Source of the DNA: Vombatus ursinus
Lineage: Eukaryota; Chordata; Mammalia; Diprotodontia; Vombatidae
Length of the DNA stretch: 64,000 nt
Assembly (NCBI RefSeq): GCF_900497805.2
Contig: NW_020954581.1
Coordinates: forward strand, 9,323,124 to 9,387,123
Direction: 5' to 3'
The notes beneath the pieces are model-generated. The model did no database searches. It saw nothing but the letters and a program-made list of their open reading frames with translations, and was not told the DNA's origin. Of this stretch, positions 32,840 to 44,665 are shown one piece after another. The position numbers and the translations under genes were made by a program. Within the stretch, counting starts at the first letter, position 1. Each line of letters opens with the position of its first letter.

Positions 32840-32944
32840 TATGTGATGTCTTGAAGAGTAGGAGCTATTTTTTTGCATTTCTTGACATCTGTAATAGCTC
32901 TTGGCACACAGTAAGTACTTAATAAATATGTGTTGACTGATTCT
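32840..32944 (+). repeat. L2 LINE terminal fragment
   Basis: CTTGGCACACAGTAAGTACT, then TAATAAATATGTGTTGACTG. Confidence 0.75.
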
Positions 32945-33074
32945 TTAAAAAAATCTTTTTGTGTGGTCTTGTCATGTGATGTCATTGTTGTGAGGACTAT
33001 CTGGTACTGAAAATTCCTCCACTGGTGCAGACTGTCAACTTATCTGCAATATGAAGTCTTAGAAAGTTGCTTGG

Positions 33075-33195
33075 AGCTCCATGAATTTAGGTGACTTGCC
33101 CATGGTCACATGGCTAGTAAATTTTGGAGGCAGTACTTGAATACAAATATTCTTGACCCCACATCACCCCATCCACTACTCCATATTGTCTCTAG
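33075..33195 (-). repeat. MIR-type CORE-SINE
   Basis: GGTGACTTGCCCATGGTCAC, GGCTAGTAAATTTTGG and CCATCCACTACTCC. Confidence 0.75.
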
Positions 33196-33214
33196 AACAT
33201 TTAAAGCCAGATGT

Positions 33215-34250
33215 CCTGTCAAATTCAATATTTTCAAAACACAACTTACTGTCTCCTACCCCCCCATCCCATAATCTACTTCTTCTTCCTAAATTATCTG
33301 TTTCTATATAGGGCACCATGACCCTTTCAATCACCAAGATTAGAAATTTCAGACTTTTCCTCAGCCCCTCACTCCATATATCCAGTCAGTTATCAACTCT
33401 TTTAGTTTATACCTCCACATCTTGAATCCATAAATTTTTTCAGCTCATGCAGATACCAACTTTGTTCAGGCCTTCATTACCTCTAATGTGTATTATTATG
33501 GCAATAACCTATTAATTGGTCTCTCAGTATTATCCCTCTCTTCTCCAATCTATCATCCATACAATTGCCAAAATGATTTTTCTAAAGCATAGGTCTGACC
33601 ATGTCACTCTTCAATAAACTTCAATGGTTCCCTATCATTTCCAGGATCAAATATAAACTCTTCTGTTTAGAATTCAAAATCCTGTACCACCTGGCTTCAA
33701 CCTCCCTTTCAAGGGTTATTATATATTACTCCTTTTTGCACACTCGTCATTCCAACCGATCTGATCTTTTCGTTCTTATTCATGCAGAATATCTCCCATC
33801 TCCATGCCTTTGTACCTAGAATGTATTCCCTTATCACCTGTACTTCTTATAAACCCTAGTTTCTTTCAAAGTTTGGCTCAATGTTACCTGCTCCATGATG
33901 CCATTTCTGACTTACCTGTCTACTAGTTATACACTCCTCAAAAATCACCTTGCAATTATTCTATATGTATTCATCTGTGCACACACACTGATTGATGCTC
34001 AGAATATAAGTTCTTTGAGGACAGGAATTATTTAATTTTTGTATTTTGGATATATATGCACATACATATGTATATGTGTATGTGTATATACATATATTAC
34101 ATATTATGTACATATGTGTGTATTCATATATATATCATTACACATATGTATGCAATACTTAGTTTGTGTAAGTACTTAGGTGCTTTATCTTAAGTACCTA
34201 GCTCAGTGTCTGGCACATAGTAATTACTTAATAAATGGAAGTTGATTGAC
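33215..34250 (+). repeat. L2 LINE, end of ORF2 and 3' UTR
   Basis: CAATTGCCAAAATGATTTTT, GGTCTGACCATGTCACTCTT, GGTTCCCTATCATTTCCAGG and TGGCACATAGTAATTACTTA occur in L2 order. A TA/TG microsatellite (about 34050-34150) expands inside its 3' UTR. Open frames here are remnants of the L2 reverse-transcriptase C-terminus. Confidence 0.85.
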
Positions 34251-34376
34251 TAATATTCTATGGAAATAAATATTTTATTCTCACCTATATTTCTAAAATA
34301 CAGCAGACCAGCACAACATGGGAATCTTGCATAGGTCTCTGAAGTACAACACATTACCAGCTCTATATAGACATGT

Positions 34377-34380
<4 letters not shown>

Positions 34381-34418
<38 letters not shown>
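34381..34418. repeat. (CA)n microsatellite
   Basis: Pure CA run. Confidence 0.95.
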
Positions 34419-34420
<2 letters not shown>

Positions 34421-35079
34421 CTCAGTACAGAGTAAAAGTATGAGGACAGAAAATGTAATGAGAAAATGTAACATCCAAGGGAACCACTACAGAAAACTCT
34501 TTTACTCAAGTGCTTCAAAATTCAAGTCACAGTCTTATTAGCAACTTTGTGGGTCAGATGTCAGAAAGACCATTGACAATGGAATAAACATCAACATTTA
34601 GTGTTTGCACAAAGTTCAATATTTTTATTTGTGCTCATAAGAAAGTAATTATCTTGCTTGGGTTTAGGATTCCCATTCTTATTCTTCAATAAGAATGCTC
34701 CGACATTCTGAACTCTGAGTAGTGTATAATTTAGGAATCCCATTTGTAGGGTTGATTCTTTCACTCCTCCCATACTTAGAATTTTTAAAAGATATTTAAG
34801 ATGTTTCAGAGTTCATCCCCCAACTTCCATGCAGCATGCTTCTCAACCAATTCCCTTCCCAAAACCAAGTAGATTATATTTTGTGAGAAATTTAAGAAGA
34901 TTCTTTGATAAGAATAATCAGGAAGGGCAATAATTTAGAAAGTGATGAACATGTTAAAACATGAGCACAGAATAGAAAGAACAGATGGACTTGGAAAGAG
35001 CAAATGTATGATTTGAGACAAGGCCTTAAATTGATCTTAGTTTAAACATCTACAAAATGGTAATAATAATATTTGCCAT

Positions 35080-35270
35080 TCTATTTCCCCATCCTCTCCT
35101 TCATCTTTTTCTTTCTCTTCCTCTCCACCTGTCTCCTCTTTCTCTACCTTTGTTGGTACCGTATCCCACTATTAGTCTATTAACTCCTTACGATCAGAGC
35201 CAATTTCTTATCTGAACTTTTTAATCTTCTGTAGGTTTGCATATAGTAGGTGCTTGATAATTATTTCCTC
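35080..35270 (+). repeat. L2 LINE 3' UTR fragment (degraded)
   Basis: CTATTAACTCCTTACGATC and GCATATAGTAGGTGCTTGAT fit the L2 end. Confidence 0.55.
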
Positions 35271-35595
35271 TATTATTTTATTGTTTTATTATCTTAGAAA
35301 ATGTGATGTCACCATGGGCATGTGATCTTAGAATATGTCTCCTTACTCAAGGTCAACTTCAATGATGTGTATTTTACAAAACACATCTTTAAATGAGTCT
35401 TCATATAACCTAAAAGCCACACAGGAGTGGATGTAAATGGGTCAATAACTGTACCATTGGAAAAAAGACCCAAACCAATGAGACCAGCTCCTTTGATATC
35501 ATAGAATATAATAGAGATGCATTTCAAATGTGCCAACAGTAAATGAGAAATTTCTCTCTTTTCTCCCTCAATAAAACAGTACACTTCTTTTTCAG

Positions 35596-35769
35596 CCTAG
35601 AGAGAAAGGTAGCAGTGAGTGTGCCTTTTGGAACTATTCAAGTGATACAATGAATGGCAGCTGGTCTACAGAAGGCTGTGAACTGATGCATTCCAACTCG
35701 ACTCATACCTCATGTAAATGTAATCATCTGACACATTTTGCTATTCTGATGTCTTCAGGTGCTTCTATT
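35596..35769 (+). CDS. ADGRL4: ADGRL4 exon: GPS autoproteolysis motif and tethered agonist
   Basis: This 174-base exon has phase 0 at both ends. The acceptor is CTTCTTTTTCAG and the donor is GTAAGT. The product contains [15 protein letters not shown], a GC pair, [18 protein letters not shown] and ASI. This is a complete GPS motif: four cysteines, the two-tryptophan pattern and the HLT cleavage triplet (His 35725-35727, Leu 35728-35730, Thr 35731-35733). Adhesion GPCRs of this type self-cleave between Leu and Thr. The residues after it, [10 protein letters not shown], would be the tethered agonist. Three sequons (NYS, NGS, NST) precede the site. All catalytic residues are intact, so autoproteolysis is expected. 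Confidence 0.97.
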
Positions 35770-36179
35770 GTAAGTGCATTTGGGGGTTTTACCATTTAGT
35801 ATCAAGATAAGGCTTGTAGGAGGGTTTTTTTTAGTGTTCCTAAAGAGAATATATCATTGATTTCATCTCACTTCCCTTCCATTGGTAAACTCACCATGTA
35901 AATTCTACAGAATAAAAATAACCTGGAATTTAAGCCTACATGTTCCTAGATCCTTATGTCCAGGATGTATTTCATCAGTGATGTAATAACTTACTCCAGA
36001 TTTCTTTGTTTTAAATGTCAGTCAGATTTTACTTAGCCTGCCTCAGTAAATTACTGCATTATTGTGAATGCCTATATCTTGATCTCTAAAACCTAGTTAT
36101 TTTTATGACTGAACTCCAACAATGCTTTCATTACCCTGACAAAAAATTATCAGTAAGACAATGTGACTAATTATTTGCA

Positions 36180-36231
36180 TGTGTATTATGTATGTGTGTA
36201 TATATGCACAAATATATGTACAAATACACAC

Positions 36232-36263
<32 letters not shown>

Positions 36264-36270
36264 GTAGTAA
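36180..36270. repeat. TG/TA microsatellite
   Basis: TG and TA repeats. Confidence 0.92.
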
Positions 36271-36274
36271 TATA

Positions 36275-36500
36275 TATAGGACTGGACCTAGAATCCTACA
36301 TCAGTTACTTACTAGCTACTATGACCCAGATCAAGTGACTTAACCATTGTCTGCCTCAGTTTCCTCATGTGTAAAATGGGAATAATAATAGCACTAGCCT
36401 CCCAGGGTTGTTGTGAGAATAAAGTGAGGTAATATTTCTAAAGCATTTTGCAAACCCTCAAATACTATTTAAATGCTGGCTGTTATTGGCTACTATTATT
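36275..36500 (+). repeat. THER1 CORE-SINE
   Basis: GCCTCAGTTTCCTCATGTGT, GGGAATAATAATAGCAC, CCCAGGGTTGTTGTGAG and TTTAAATGCTGGCTGTTATT. Confidence 0.9.
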
Positions 36501-36654
36501 TAAATGCCTCTGAAACACTAATCTATGTACATATAAGGAAAATATGTGTGCATATGTTTGTATACGTTTATTTCTGTTATATGTACTGCATGTTTATACA
36601 TAGAAAGAAGGAACCGATAGAGAGGGAGAGAAAGGGAGAGAGGGGAGGAGGCAG

Positions 36655-36890
36655 AGGCATGCTGTGTGACTTAGTGGGTAGTGAGCAGGCTTTAAAGTCA
36701 TAAAGACCAGGGGTCAAGTCCTGTATTTGACATTTAAAAGCTAAATAACCATAATCAAATCATTTGATATCTAAAGACTTCAGGTAACACTCTCCCAAAC
36801 ACTTACAAGTGATTTATTGATTTATAAGAAGGCAGGGAGTTTCTACACTGAGTTCCCCCATACCCGTGAAATTGCTGCTTTGGTGGCTCC
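36655..36890 (+). repeat. MIR-derived SINE with alternative 3' tail
   Basis: GTGTGACTTAGTGGGTAGTG head, CAGGTAACACTCTCCCAAAC, GGGAGTTTCTACACTGAG and CCCATACCCGTGAAATTG. Confidence 0.55.
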
Positions 36891-37184
36891 ATAATTCAAG
36901 CGTAGGTGCAGATCTAAATATATATGCACTGGAATGGTGCTCTCTGATTCACAAATGCATATTCATCAAAGATGATTTTTTTTTACATTTCACAATTTGT
37001 ATCATGACCTAAATTAGAATAGAGAGATATCTCTGCCAATATTTAGAATCTATATTTGGGTATAACTTATGACCAACTAAAATCTCTCCCAAACTGATGT
37101 GCAGGCAAATATTTCAAAGGTCCTTTTCACTGGATACCAAATAGCCAGAGGAAACACACTTTCAAGATATATTTCTCTAATTAC

Positions 37185-37208
37185 AAATAAATAAATAAAT
37201 AAATAAAA
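37185..37208. repeat. (AAAT)n microsatellite
   Basis: Five to six AAAT units. Confidence 0.95.
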
Positions 37209-37439
37209 TAGGCAAACCAATTTCAAGGTCTTTGAGCTATACTAATTATGTTTAATATTCTATATATTTAGTGTTCTTAATAATTTTATTCAGCATGTTT
37301 TGAATGAATCACTGCTTGGTTAAAAAAAAGGAAAAGGAAAAAGTGTTTTTGTAACATTTTGTGAATTTATTTAAATTAGCAGCATCCCAGATATTTACTA
37401 ATAAATTGTTTTAGAATTATGAAGAAGTAAGTTATTTGA

Positions 37440-37672
37440 ACACTAGCTAGCATTTAGATAGCATGTGATTTACACAGTGCTTTACACAAGTTTGATATTT
37501 GATTTGATAGTCATAACAACCTTGTCAACTAAATGGTATTATTTTCTAGATGAGGAAAATAAGATTGAGGGAAGTTAAGTGAATTTCAGGGTCACAAAGC
37601 AAAGGGTTGGGCTGGATTTGAATTGAGGTCTTCTTAATTACAGGACCAGTGCTCTATCTACTGTGTCACCCA
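37440..37672 (-). repeat. THER1/MIR-type CORE-SINE
   Basis: CACAGTGCTTTACACAAGTT, GATGAGGAAAATAAGATTGA and GCTCTATCTACTGTGTCACC on the minus strand. Confidence 0.82.
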
Positions 37673-37946
37673 AATGATAGTGAAGATATCTTAAAATCGT
37701 CATGCTAATTCACATCATAGGCAACAACAAAATGCAAACACTAATTTTCCTGCAGCTTAAGAAATGTCACATAAAAGCCTGTCAAAAGTATCAATGTGTT
37801 TTTCCTCTAAAAGAACGTTCATTTTCCACGTACTGACCATTTTGATTATGATTCACAAAAAATAAAGGAGATTTACTATAGGTTGGTGTTACAATGACAA
37901 GCAACTGAGTTAATCTCTTAAGAGTTTTCTTATTTTTGGTCCTCAG

Positions 37947-38150
37947 GGTATTAAAGATTACGATATTCTTACAAGGATCACTCAACTTGGAATAATCATT
38001 TCATTGGTTTGCCTCGCCATGTGCATTTTCACCTTCTGGTTTTTTAGTGAAATTCAGAGCACAAGGACCACCATTCACAAGAATCTTTGCTGCAGCCTCT
38101 TTCTGGCAGAGCTGGTTTTCCTTGTTGGAATTAACACAAATAGTAATAAG
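37947..38150 (+). CDS. ADGRL4: ADGRL4 exon: TM1, first intracellular loop, TM2
   Basis: This 204-base exon has phase 0 at both ends. The acceptor is TTTTTGGTCCTCAG and the donor is GTAGGT. The product [15 protein letters not shown] leads into TM1 ([18 protein letters not shown]), then the loop [13 protein letters not shown], then TM2 ([16 protein letters not shown]) and NTNSNK. Only a few conservative changes separate it from human ADGRL4 over 68 residues. The short extracellular lead [12 protein letters not shown] links the tethered agonist to TM1. Confidence 0.97.
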
Positions 38151-38457
38151 GTAGGTCTTTGGTATTTTGTGGGTGTTTTGAACTTCCTGCTAGCTATTGG
38201 CTGGGGACACTACTTCATTTGCCATCCCCATGAAGCAATTATAGAATATTATTTTCCCCCAACTATCCCTTTCATTGGCATCACAACTCTTGCCAAAAGT
38301 CCAAATCAGATGGAGGGAGAAGACTAAAATTTGGTAATGGTTGTTATAATTTATTAATTCATTTCTGTTTAGTTCTTTAGCAAAAATCCCTTCACAGTTG
38401 CATGTCTTTGGAAATGAGCTTCAAATTTTGTCAGTACACAAAAGATATACCTTCTTA

Positions 38458-38870
38458 GCTCATAGGATCATAGAGCTAAACCTGGAGATCACTCAAAAGT
38501 CAAGTAGTTCAACCATATTTTACAGATGAGGACACTGACTGTATGTCTTTTGATATAAAAATTCATTTTAATGTTTGTAAAGCATATTCCATATAACAGT
38601 TCTGTGAGAGTAGTCATACACATACTATAATCCCCATTTTGTAGTTGAGGAAACTGAGGCTTTGATTCTTTAAGTTTCTTAACCAAGAGTCACACAGCTA
38701 GAAGACAGACAAACATAGATGCTAGATATACACATACATACATACATACAAAGATGATAGATCCATGGATACATTGATGTGGCAGCATTAGAATCCAAGT
38801 CTTTTGGCTCCTGGTCTAGTGATGTTTCTATTAGGTCACTGTCCTTCAGAAGCAAGAAGGAGAACATTGG
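38458..38870 (-). repeat. Two MIR-type SINE pieces
   Basis: The first (38458-38545) has ATAGGATCATAGAGC and TTTTACAGATGAGGACACTG. The second (38560-38870) has GTTGAGGAAACTGAGGC and GAGTCACACAGCTAGA, is broken by a CATA repeat at 38730-38750, and resumes with TTAGAATCCAAGTC. Confidence 0.75.
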
Positions 38871-39062
38871 ATCAAGGCAGAGCTGTTAGCTAGAACTCAA
38901 GAACTGAAATTGACATTCATAGGGAAAACACAATCCAGGCTGATGACAATTTTCTCAGTGCTTCCACAAGTCAGATTACAAGACCCTTCCCTCCTTTATG
39001 GATCTAAAATCCTCCAGGAACAAATGAATGCCTTTATCTTGCTTGTTTCTCTTTAAGCCTGG

Positions 39063-39225
39063 AATCACAGGTAATTCTAGAGCTTAATGGGACCTCAAAG
39101 TCCATCTATCTCCACATCTCATTTTGCAGATATGGAAAAGAGGATCAGAGAGGTTAAGTGATTTTCCCAGAATCACATAGTCAGCAAATGACAAAGCTAA
39201 TATTTAAACACAGAACCTAGATGTT
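39063..39225 (-). repeat. MIR-type CORE-SINE
   Basis: GAATCACAGGTAATTCTAGA, CATTTTGCAGATATGG, GAGAGGTTAAGTGATTTTCC and ACACAGAACCTAG. Confidence 0.8.
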
Positions 39226-39329
39226 AACTAACAACTAGTCCTAGGAAAGTTTTTATTTGAAGACACAATTCTTAACAGTTAATCCTTAATACATTCCAGA
39301 GAGTTTCTCTTTTGATGTTGCTCAAACAC

Positions 39330-39372
39330 ACGAACACACGCACACGTGAACACACACACACACACACACTCA
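39330..39372. repeat. (CA)n microsatellite
   Basis: Imperfect CA run. Confidence 0.93.
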
Positions 39373-39469
39373 GCTTTTTTTTTCCTTCAGGAACAAAACA
39401 ATTCGCTTTTCTCAGATAATATCATTAATGTTCATTCCCTGAAAAGTCTAATTCTTCTTTGAAAAGTCT

Positions 39470-39712
39470 AATTCCAGTTCAGTTGTTTCAGATTCTTCAT
39501 GACCCCATTTGGAGTTTTCTTGACAAAAATACTGGAGTGGTTTGCCATTTCCTTCTCTAGCTCGTTTTACAGATGAGGAACTGAGGCAAACAGGGTGAAG
39601 TAACTTGCCCAGGGTCACACAACTACTAGGTGTCTGAGGCCAGATTTGAACTCAGATGAGTTGAAGATGAGTCTTCCTGTCTCCAGACCTGGCACTCTTT
39701 TGACCTAGTTGC
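39470..39712 (-). repeat. MAR1 CORE-SINE
   Basis: CCCATTTGGAGTTTTCTTGA, GGAGTGGTTTGCCATTTCCT, GATGAGGAACTGAGGC and CCAGATTTGAACTCAG. Confidence 0.93.
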
Positions 39713-39989
39713 TTAAGAAAAGTCTAAGCCTGGATGCAAATTCATTGCCATATTAAGCACCCTTTATCAACAAGGTAGAGAGTGTAGAGAAAGAAGATTA
39801 GAAAGCAAAGGATGGTCTTAAGGAAATTTGGCATTTAGGTAAAAGAAGAAGGAAGAATAAAAGGAGATGTTTGACATCACATAGATAAATAGTCAGTTAA
39901 TTGAAAACTAAAAAATGTAGCCAATCCTTCAGTCAACAATAATTTTAGATCAGCAATTGTGAAATGTCATTAAGGAATTCATAGAAATC

Positions 39990-41085
39990 TCTCACAATAT
40001 CCTTGTTGACAAGATGAAGAATTATGGGCTATAGTACAGTTTGGCAGATTTAGAACATGATGAAAGATTAACCCTAGAGAGTAGTTATTAAAGGGTTAAT
40101 GTCAACATGAAGAGAAGTTTCCAATGGAGGACTACCATGGGTGTCTCCTAGATCTTATATTATTCAATACTTATGTCAGTGATGTGGATAAAAGCATAGG
40201 TAATATATTCATCAAATTGTCTGATGATACAAAGCTAGAAGAGAGAGGTATCAACACTGAATGACAAAGGATCTAAAAAGATCTTGACAGGTTAAAATGA
40301 TGGGCCACATCTAATGAGATTAAATTTAAGAGGTGTAAATGTAAATTCCTTCACTTGGCTTTAAAATATCAGTTCCACAAATATAGGATGGAGCAGGCAT
40401 AGCTAGACAGTGATTTGTGGAGTATAAGGAACTGAGAGTTTTAGTATACTGCAAGCCCAATATGAGACAGTAGCATTTCATGGCAGCCAAAAAAAAAACA
40501 AAACCCTAGAATAATCTTGGGATGCTTTAAGAAAGTCATAATCAGAATAAGAGAAGTGACTTCTACTAGCATCTCTTCTGGTCAGGTTCCATTTGGAGTG
40601 TTTTGTTCCAATCTGGACACTTCATTTGAAAAGGGACTTTAACAAACTAGTATGTCTCAAGGAGAATACAGATGGTGAGAAAGGTACTGTGACATTTGAA
40701 GATGGACTGAAGGAACTAGGGATGGATGGCTAACCTTGAGAGGAGAAGATTTATCGGATGTATAATTGCTGCCTTTGAGAATTTGAAGAGTTGACTGTTT
40801 AGCCCTGGAGGAGAGAATGCCAGGCAATGGGTTGAAGCTGGAGAAAGGCAAAATTCAGCTCAATAGAAGAAGGGGAAATAAAAACAAGAAATAAAACTTA
40901 CTACAGAACTCTACAAAAATGGGATGTGCTGACTTGAGAGGCAGTGAGTTTCCTTCACTAGTAATCTTCAAGCAAAGACTGGATGACCACTTGTGAAAGA
41001 TGTTATAGAAGAAGTTATCATTACGGTCAGATGTTTTACTTGCTAACCTCTGATGCCCTTTCTAAGCTAGAGAGTCTGTGACTAT
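39990..41085 (+). repeat. CR1/L3 LINE, reverse-transcriptase to 3' end
   Basis: GGGTGTCTCCTAGATCTTAT fits the PQGSVLGPLLF region. A KLSDDTK reading at about 40216-40236 recalls the catalytic F-A-D-D box. GGTTCCATTTGGAGTGTTTT, CTAGGGATGGATGGC and GACTGGATGACCACTTGTGA follow in CR1/L3 order. It is the longest CR1/L3 copy in the window and is decayed. Confidence 0.8.
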
Positions 41086-41089
41086 GGCC

Positions 41090-41600
41090 AACCCAACACA
41101 TCGGTGTGACCTTCGGCAAGTCATTCCAACTCCTTGGGTTTCAGTTTTCTCATCTGTAAAATGAGGTTATTTAACTAGATGATTAAGGCAGTGTGGTATA
41201 GTGCTTCAAGCCCTGAATTTGGAATCAGGAACACCTTGGTCCAAAACCCACCATGGACAAATAATGGTGATATGACCCTGAGAAAGTAATTTCAATTGTA
41301 TGAGCCTCCATGGCTCTTCTTTAAAGTAGAGAATATAACGGCATATTCCCAATAGGGTTATTTGGGGAGTCAAATGAGAAAATTATTAAAGTATTTCACA
41401 AATCTTACAGAGCTATATAAATATCACTTATAATGATGATGTGTGATAATAGACAGGTTTCTTAACCTCTTAGTGATCCAGACCATTCTCCAAGGCTATA
41501 AAGTGTAGAGTAAGTTCTGACCTACATCGGTAAAGGGAGTTTCCTTACCTGGGAGTTCTCTATACCAATGAAATTACAGGTTAAGTTCCTATTCCTATAA
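41090..41600 (+). repeat. MIR-derived SINE with alternative tail, split by a THER1
   Basis: The host (41090-41184 and about 41441-41600) has TCATCTGTAAAATGAGG, then CTCCAAGGCTATAAAGTGTA and CAATGAAATTACAGGTTAAG. The insert (41185-41440) is THER1 with CCTGAATTTGGAATCAGGAA and AGCTATATAAATATCACTTA. Confidence 0.7.
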
Positions 41601-41691
41601 TGAAGATCATTGACACCAGCTTCTACTCTAAGATCCTTCCAAGTCTAAATCCTTTGATCTTTGAATATTTTTAAAACATTGATATGCTTTC

Positions 41692-41775
41692 CTAACTGCT
41701 AAATTCTTTTTTTCACATTTATTTATTTTATTTTTAATTTATGAAATAAAACAAGCATTTCTAACTGTTAAATTC
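41692..41775 (-). repeat. Tiny LINE 3'-tail insertion with target-site duplication
   Basis: CTAACTGCTAAATTC (41692-41706) and CTAACTGTTAAATTC (41761-41775) flank 54 bases that read, reversed, AAATGCTTGTTTTATTTCAT then AAATTAAAAATAAAAT. This is a 5'-truncated L1-type tail. It ends 98 bases before the exon at 41874. Confidence 0.8.
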
Positions 41776-41873
41776 ATACAGTCATGCTGTCAAATGGCAT
41801 AGTTAAGGAAAATTATGCTGCACAATTCTAGTGAAAATATGTTTACCACTTCCTTTCTTTGGTTGATTTCTAG

Positions 41874-42095
<222 letters not shown>

Positions 42096-42394
42096 TAAGT
42101 GATTGCTGTTTCATTGAAGTGCTTGCTATAATCATAGACCTGCTTTTGGGAGGGATGACTGCTAATTTCCCTTTGCTTGCTTACATTCAACATATTTACA
42201 ACCAAAAGTCATGCCTAGAAGGGTGTTGTAGTACACCCATCAAATTCCTTCCCCTTCTCTTCAGTGGAAGAGCTGGTGTTCTGGCAAACCTTTCTGGAAA
42301 CATGTTACATGTTACTCATTTTTATTTTCCTTAGGATAGGTACTAGACCTATAGTTTCCTATAGAACTCCTAAGAATTGAAGTTCCTTCTACTA

Positions 42395-42935
42395 ATCGAT
42401 CAATCCATCAAAAAACATTTTTCAGCACCTGCTATCTGCCAGGCACCATAGACACAAAAAGAGGCGGAGACAGTGCCTGTCCTTAAGGAGCTTACAATCT
42501 AACAGAGGCAACAACATGCAAACAAATACATGCAAAACAAACTATATACAGGATGAATAGGAAATAATTTAAAAGATGGAAGGCACAGGAATTGAAGGGT
42601 TGGGGAAGACTTCCTGGAGAAGGTGGGATTTTAGTTGGGATTTAAAGGAAGCCAGGGAGGTCAGTAGTTGGAGCAGAGGAGGGAGAGCATTCCAAGCATG
42701 GGAGATAGCCAAAGAAAATGCTCAGAGCCAAGAGATAAAGTGTCCTGTACATAGAACAAATATCCAGGCTGTCAGTATCACTGGATGGAAGGGTACATGT
42801 TGGGGAGTAAGGTGTAAAAAGATTGGAGGGAAAGGGGGGGTGCAGCTAGGTTTGAATGACAAACAAAGCATTTTATATTTGCTCCTGGAGGCAAGATGAA
42901 GCCATTGGAGTTTATTGAATAACAGTGCAGGTTAG
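42395..42935 (-). repeat. L2 LINE 3' half
   Basis: ATCTGCCAGGCACCATAGAC, CCTTAAGGAGCTTACAATCT, GGAGAAGGTGGGATTTTAGT, GGGAGAGCATTCCAAGCATG and CATTGGAGTTTATTGAATAA. It is one of the best preserved L2 copies here. The open frame is antisense to L2. Confidence 0.88.
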
Positions 42936-43095
42936 CAACTTCTTTACCACTTACAGTCCAAGGGAGTTGCTAGAGGCACTGAGAGGTAAAATCACTTGCT
43001 CAGGGTCACACAGATAATATTTGTCAGAGGCATGACTTTAATTCTGGTCTTCCTCTACTCTATACCAGCTCTCTATCTCCTATGCCACCCTCCCT
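42936..43095 (-). repeat. MIR-type CORE-SINE
   Basis: GTAAAATCACTTGCTCAGGG, TCACACAGATAATATTTGTC and CTCCTATGCCACCCTC, ending about 145 bases before the exon at 43241. Confidence 0.78.
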
Positions 43096-43190
43096 GTCTG
43101 AAATAGTTTATTGGGACTTTTAGAAAGTGCCAAGTATTTATATTTTTCAATGTCATGCAGTATAAAATATAAGAAGCACATATATCTTGA

Positions 43191-43331
<141 letters not shown>

Positions 43332-44069
43332 TAAAATTTGAGTAATCACAAGCTTCTTAATAATTACTATCATTATCCTAAGGACAGTCATGTGTAAAAA
43401 CAAAAGAAAAGCAAGGATATTTCTGATCATGACTTATCATTCTGCCTTTTAAAGCAGATAGTCAGAAAAAAATTATATTTGACAAAGGTCATTTCATTTT
43501 ATTCTTTCCCTTTTTGTCTTTTGGGGGGAATGGAATAGATAAGAGGGAATCATTTCTAGTTTATAAGGAAAAGCATTTTCCTGCTGTGGAATCTCAGTAT
43601 TATTCAGAAAGAAATGGCTACAGGGAGTGTGCCAACTGACTGGTAATCTGGCATTTGGGATGTTACATTACTTAATCTTTTATTGATGATCGGTCATCTC
43701 TGAAGATTAGACTGTCATCTCTACAGTTTTATCATTCCTAGGTACCCCGTCATCATAAAAGCTATTTTATCCTAAATTGCAACGTCAGAGACAAGAACCT
43801 GCTATTTCTCAAGGGTAGACAAGTCATCTATTGATAGGCCTATTTCAGCTGGAAAGAGGGCTTTTTAATTCTTATTGGAAGTGGTTTCCAACCTGCAAAT
43901 TTGGCAGGTATTACGTGTTCCATTCTAAATAAAGATATTTTTATGTGTCTCAAGAGCATTTGTAAGTGCTGGAAGTTTTCAGCATCCATTCTGACTATAA
44001 TAGTCTGTCAATGAATGTGGGAAGTCTGACAATAATTAGGAAATAACATGATCATCAGGGAATGCACAG

Positions 44070-44194
44070 CGGAAACACCTTTGGGCGACTTTGGTCCCCG
44101 TCTTTTGGAGCGATGGCTATCTTATGGCATTCGTTTCTCATTCCTTCCACTCCTGTATCTTTCCAATTTGGGGGAAGGGGGCGGCAGATATGCG
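44070..44194. promoter_or_regulatory. CpG-bearing, repeat-free island in the intron (candidate regulatory element)
   Basis: Seven CpG dinucleotides lie within 125 bases, while the surrounding kilobases are nearly free of CpG. No repeat family is recognisable. CAGCGGAAAC contains an ETS-type GGAA core, which would suit an endothelial gene, but single ETS cores are common by chance. Regulatory function is inference only. Confidence 0.25.
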
Positions 44195-44479
44195 TAAGAA
44201 GTAAAGTGATTAGTGAAAAGCTTTATAATTAGGAAATTGTATTTTAAAATGCAGCAAATATCACTTCTCAAATGTGGCTGTGTGAACAGAAGTTTTGCCT
44301 GACATTTGGGTGGGGGCAGGTGAGGAGAGAATGGTGGAGGCAGGTTGTCTAGATCTATGATTTCACCAGTTTAGAGGAATCCTGTTGTGAAAATTCCCCT
44401 CACCACTGAAGACCAGGAAGACTTCCTTAACCAGTAGTCTTAAAAATTTCCTGGGGCTTTGAGATGTTAAATTCTTTTG

Positions 44480-44665
44480 GTCATAGATTGGGATTTAAAG
44501 CCAGAAGGGCCCTTAGAGGTCATTTAGTCCATTGATCTCATTTCACACATATTGAATGGAAGACTAGAGAGGTTCAAAGTCACACAGTTAGCAAGTATCA
44601 GAGGTACACCTCAAACCAGGTCTTCTTATTCTAGATCCAGTCCTGTTAACACACACTGCCTCCCT
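44480..44665 (-). repeat. MIR-type CORE-SINE
   Basis: TTAAAGCCAGAAGGGCCCTT, AGAGGTCATTTAGTCC and AGTCACACAGTTAGCAAG. Confidence 0.82.

Larger units (their letters stand above)
19535..35595 (+). other. Three introns within the GAIN-GPS coding region
   Basis: These introns (19535-23484, 23602-27323, 27530-35595) hold the MITEs, SINEs, LINE fragments and microsatellites listed separately. Stretches with nothing nameable include about 19830-20290, 20500-20850, 20900-21270, 21850-22900, 26560-26860, 27850-28370, 29000-29480, 29830-30230, 31320-31800 and 34420-35070. Confidence 0.6.

Noticed and set aside
42576-42899. 107-codon frame
   Set aside because: It is antisense to an L2 3' half.
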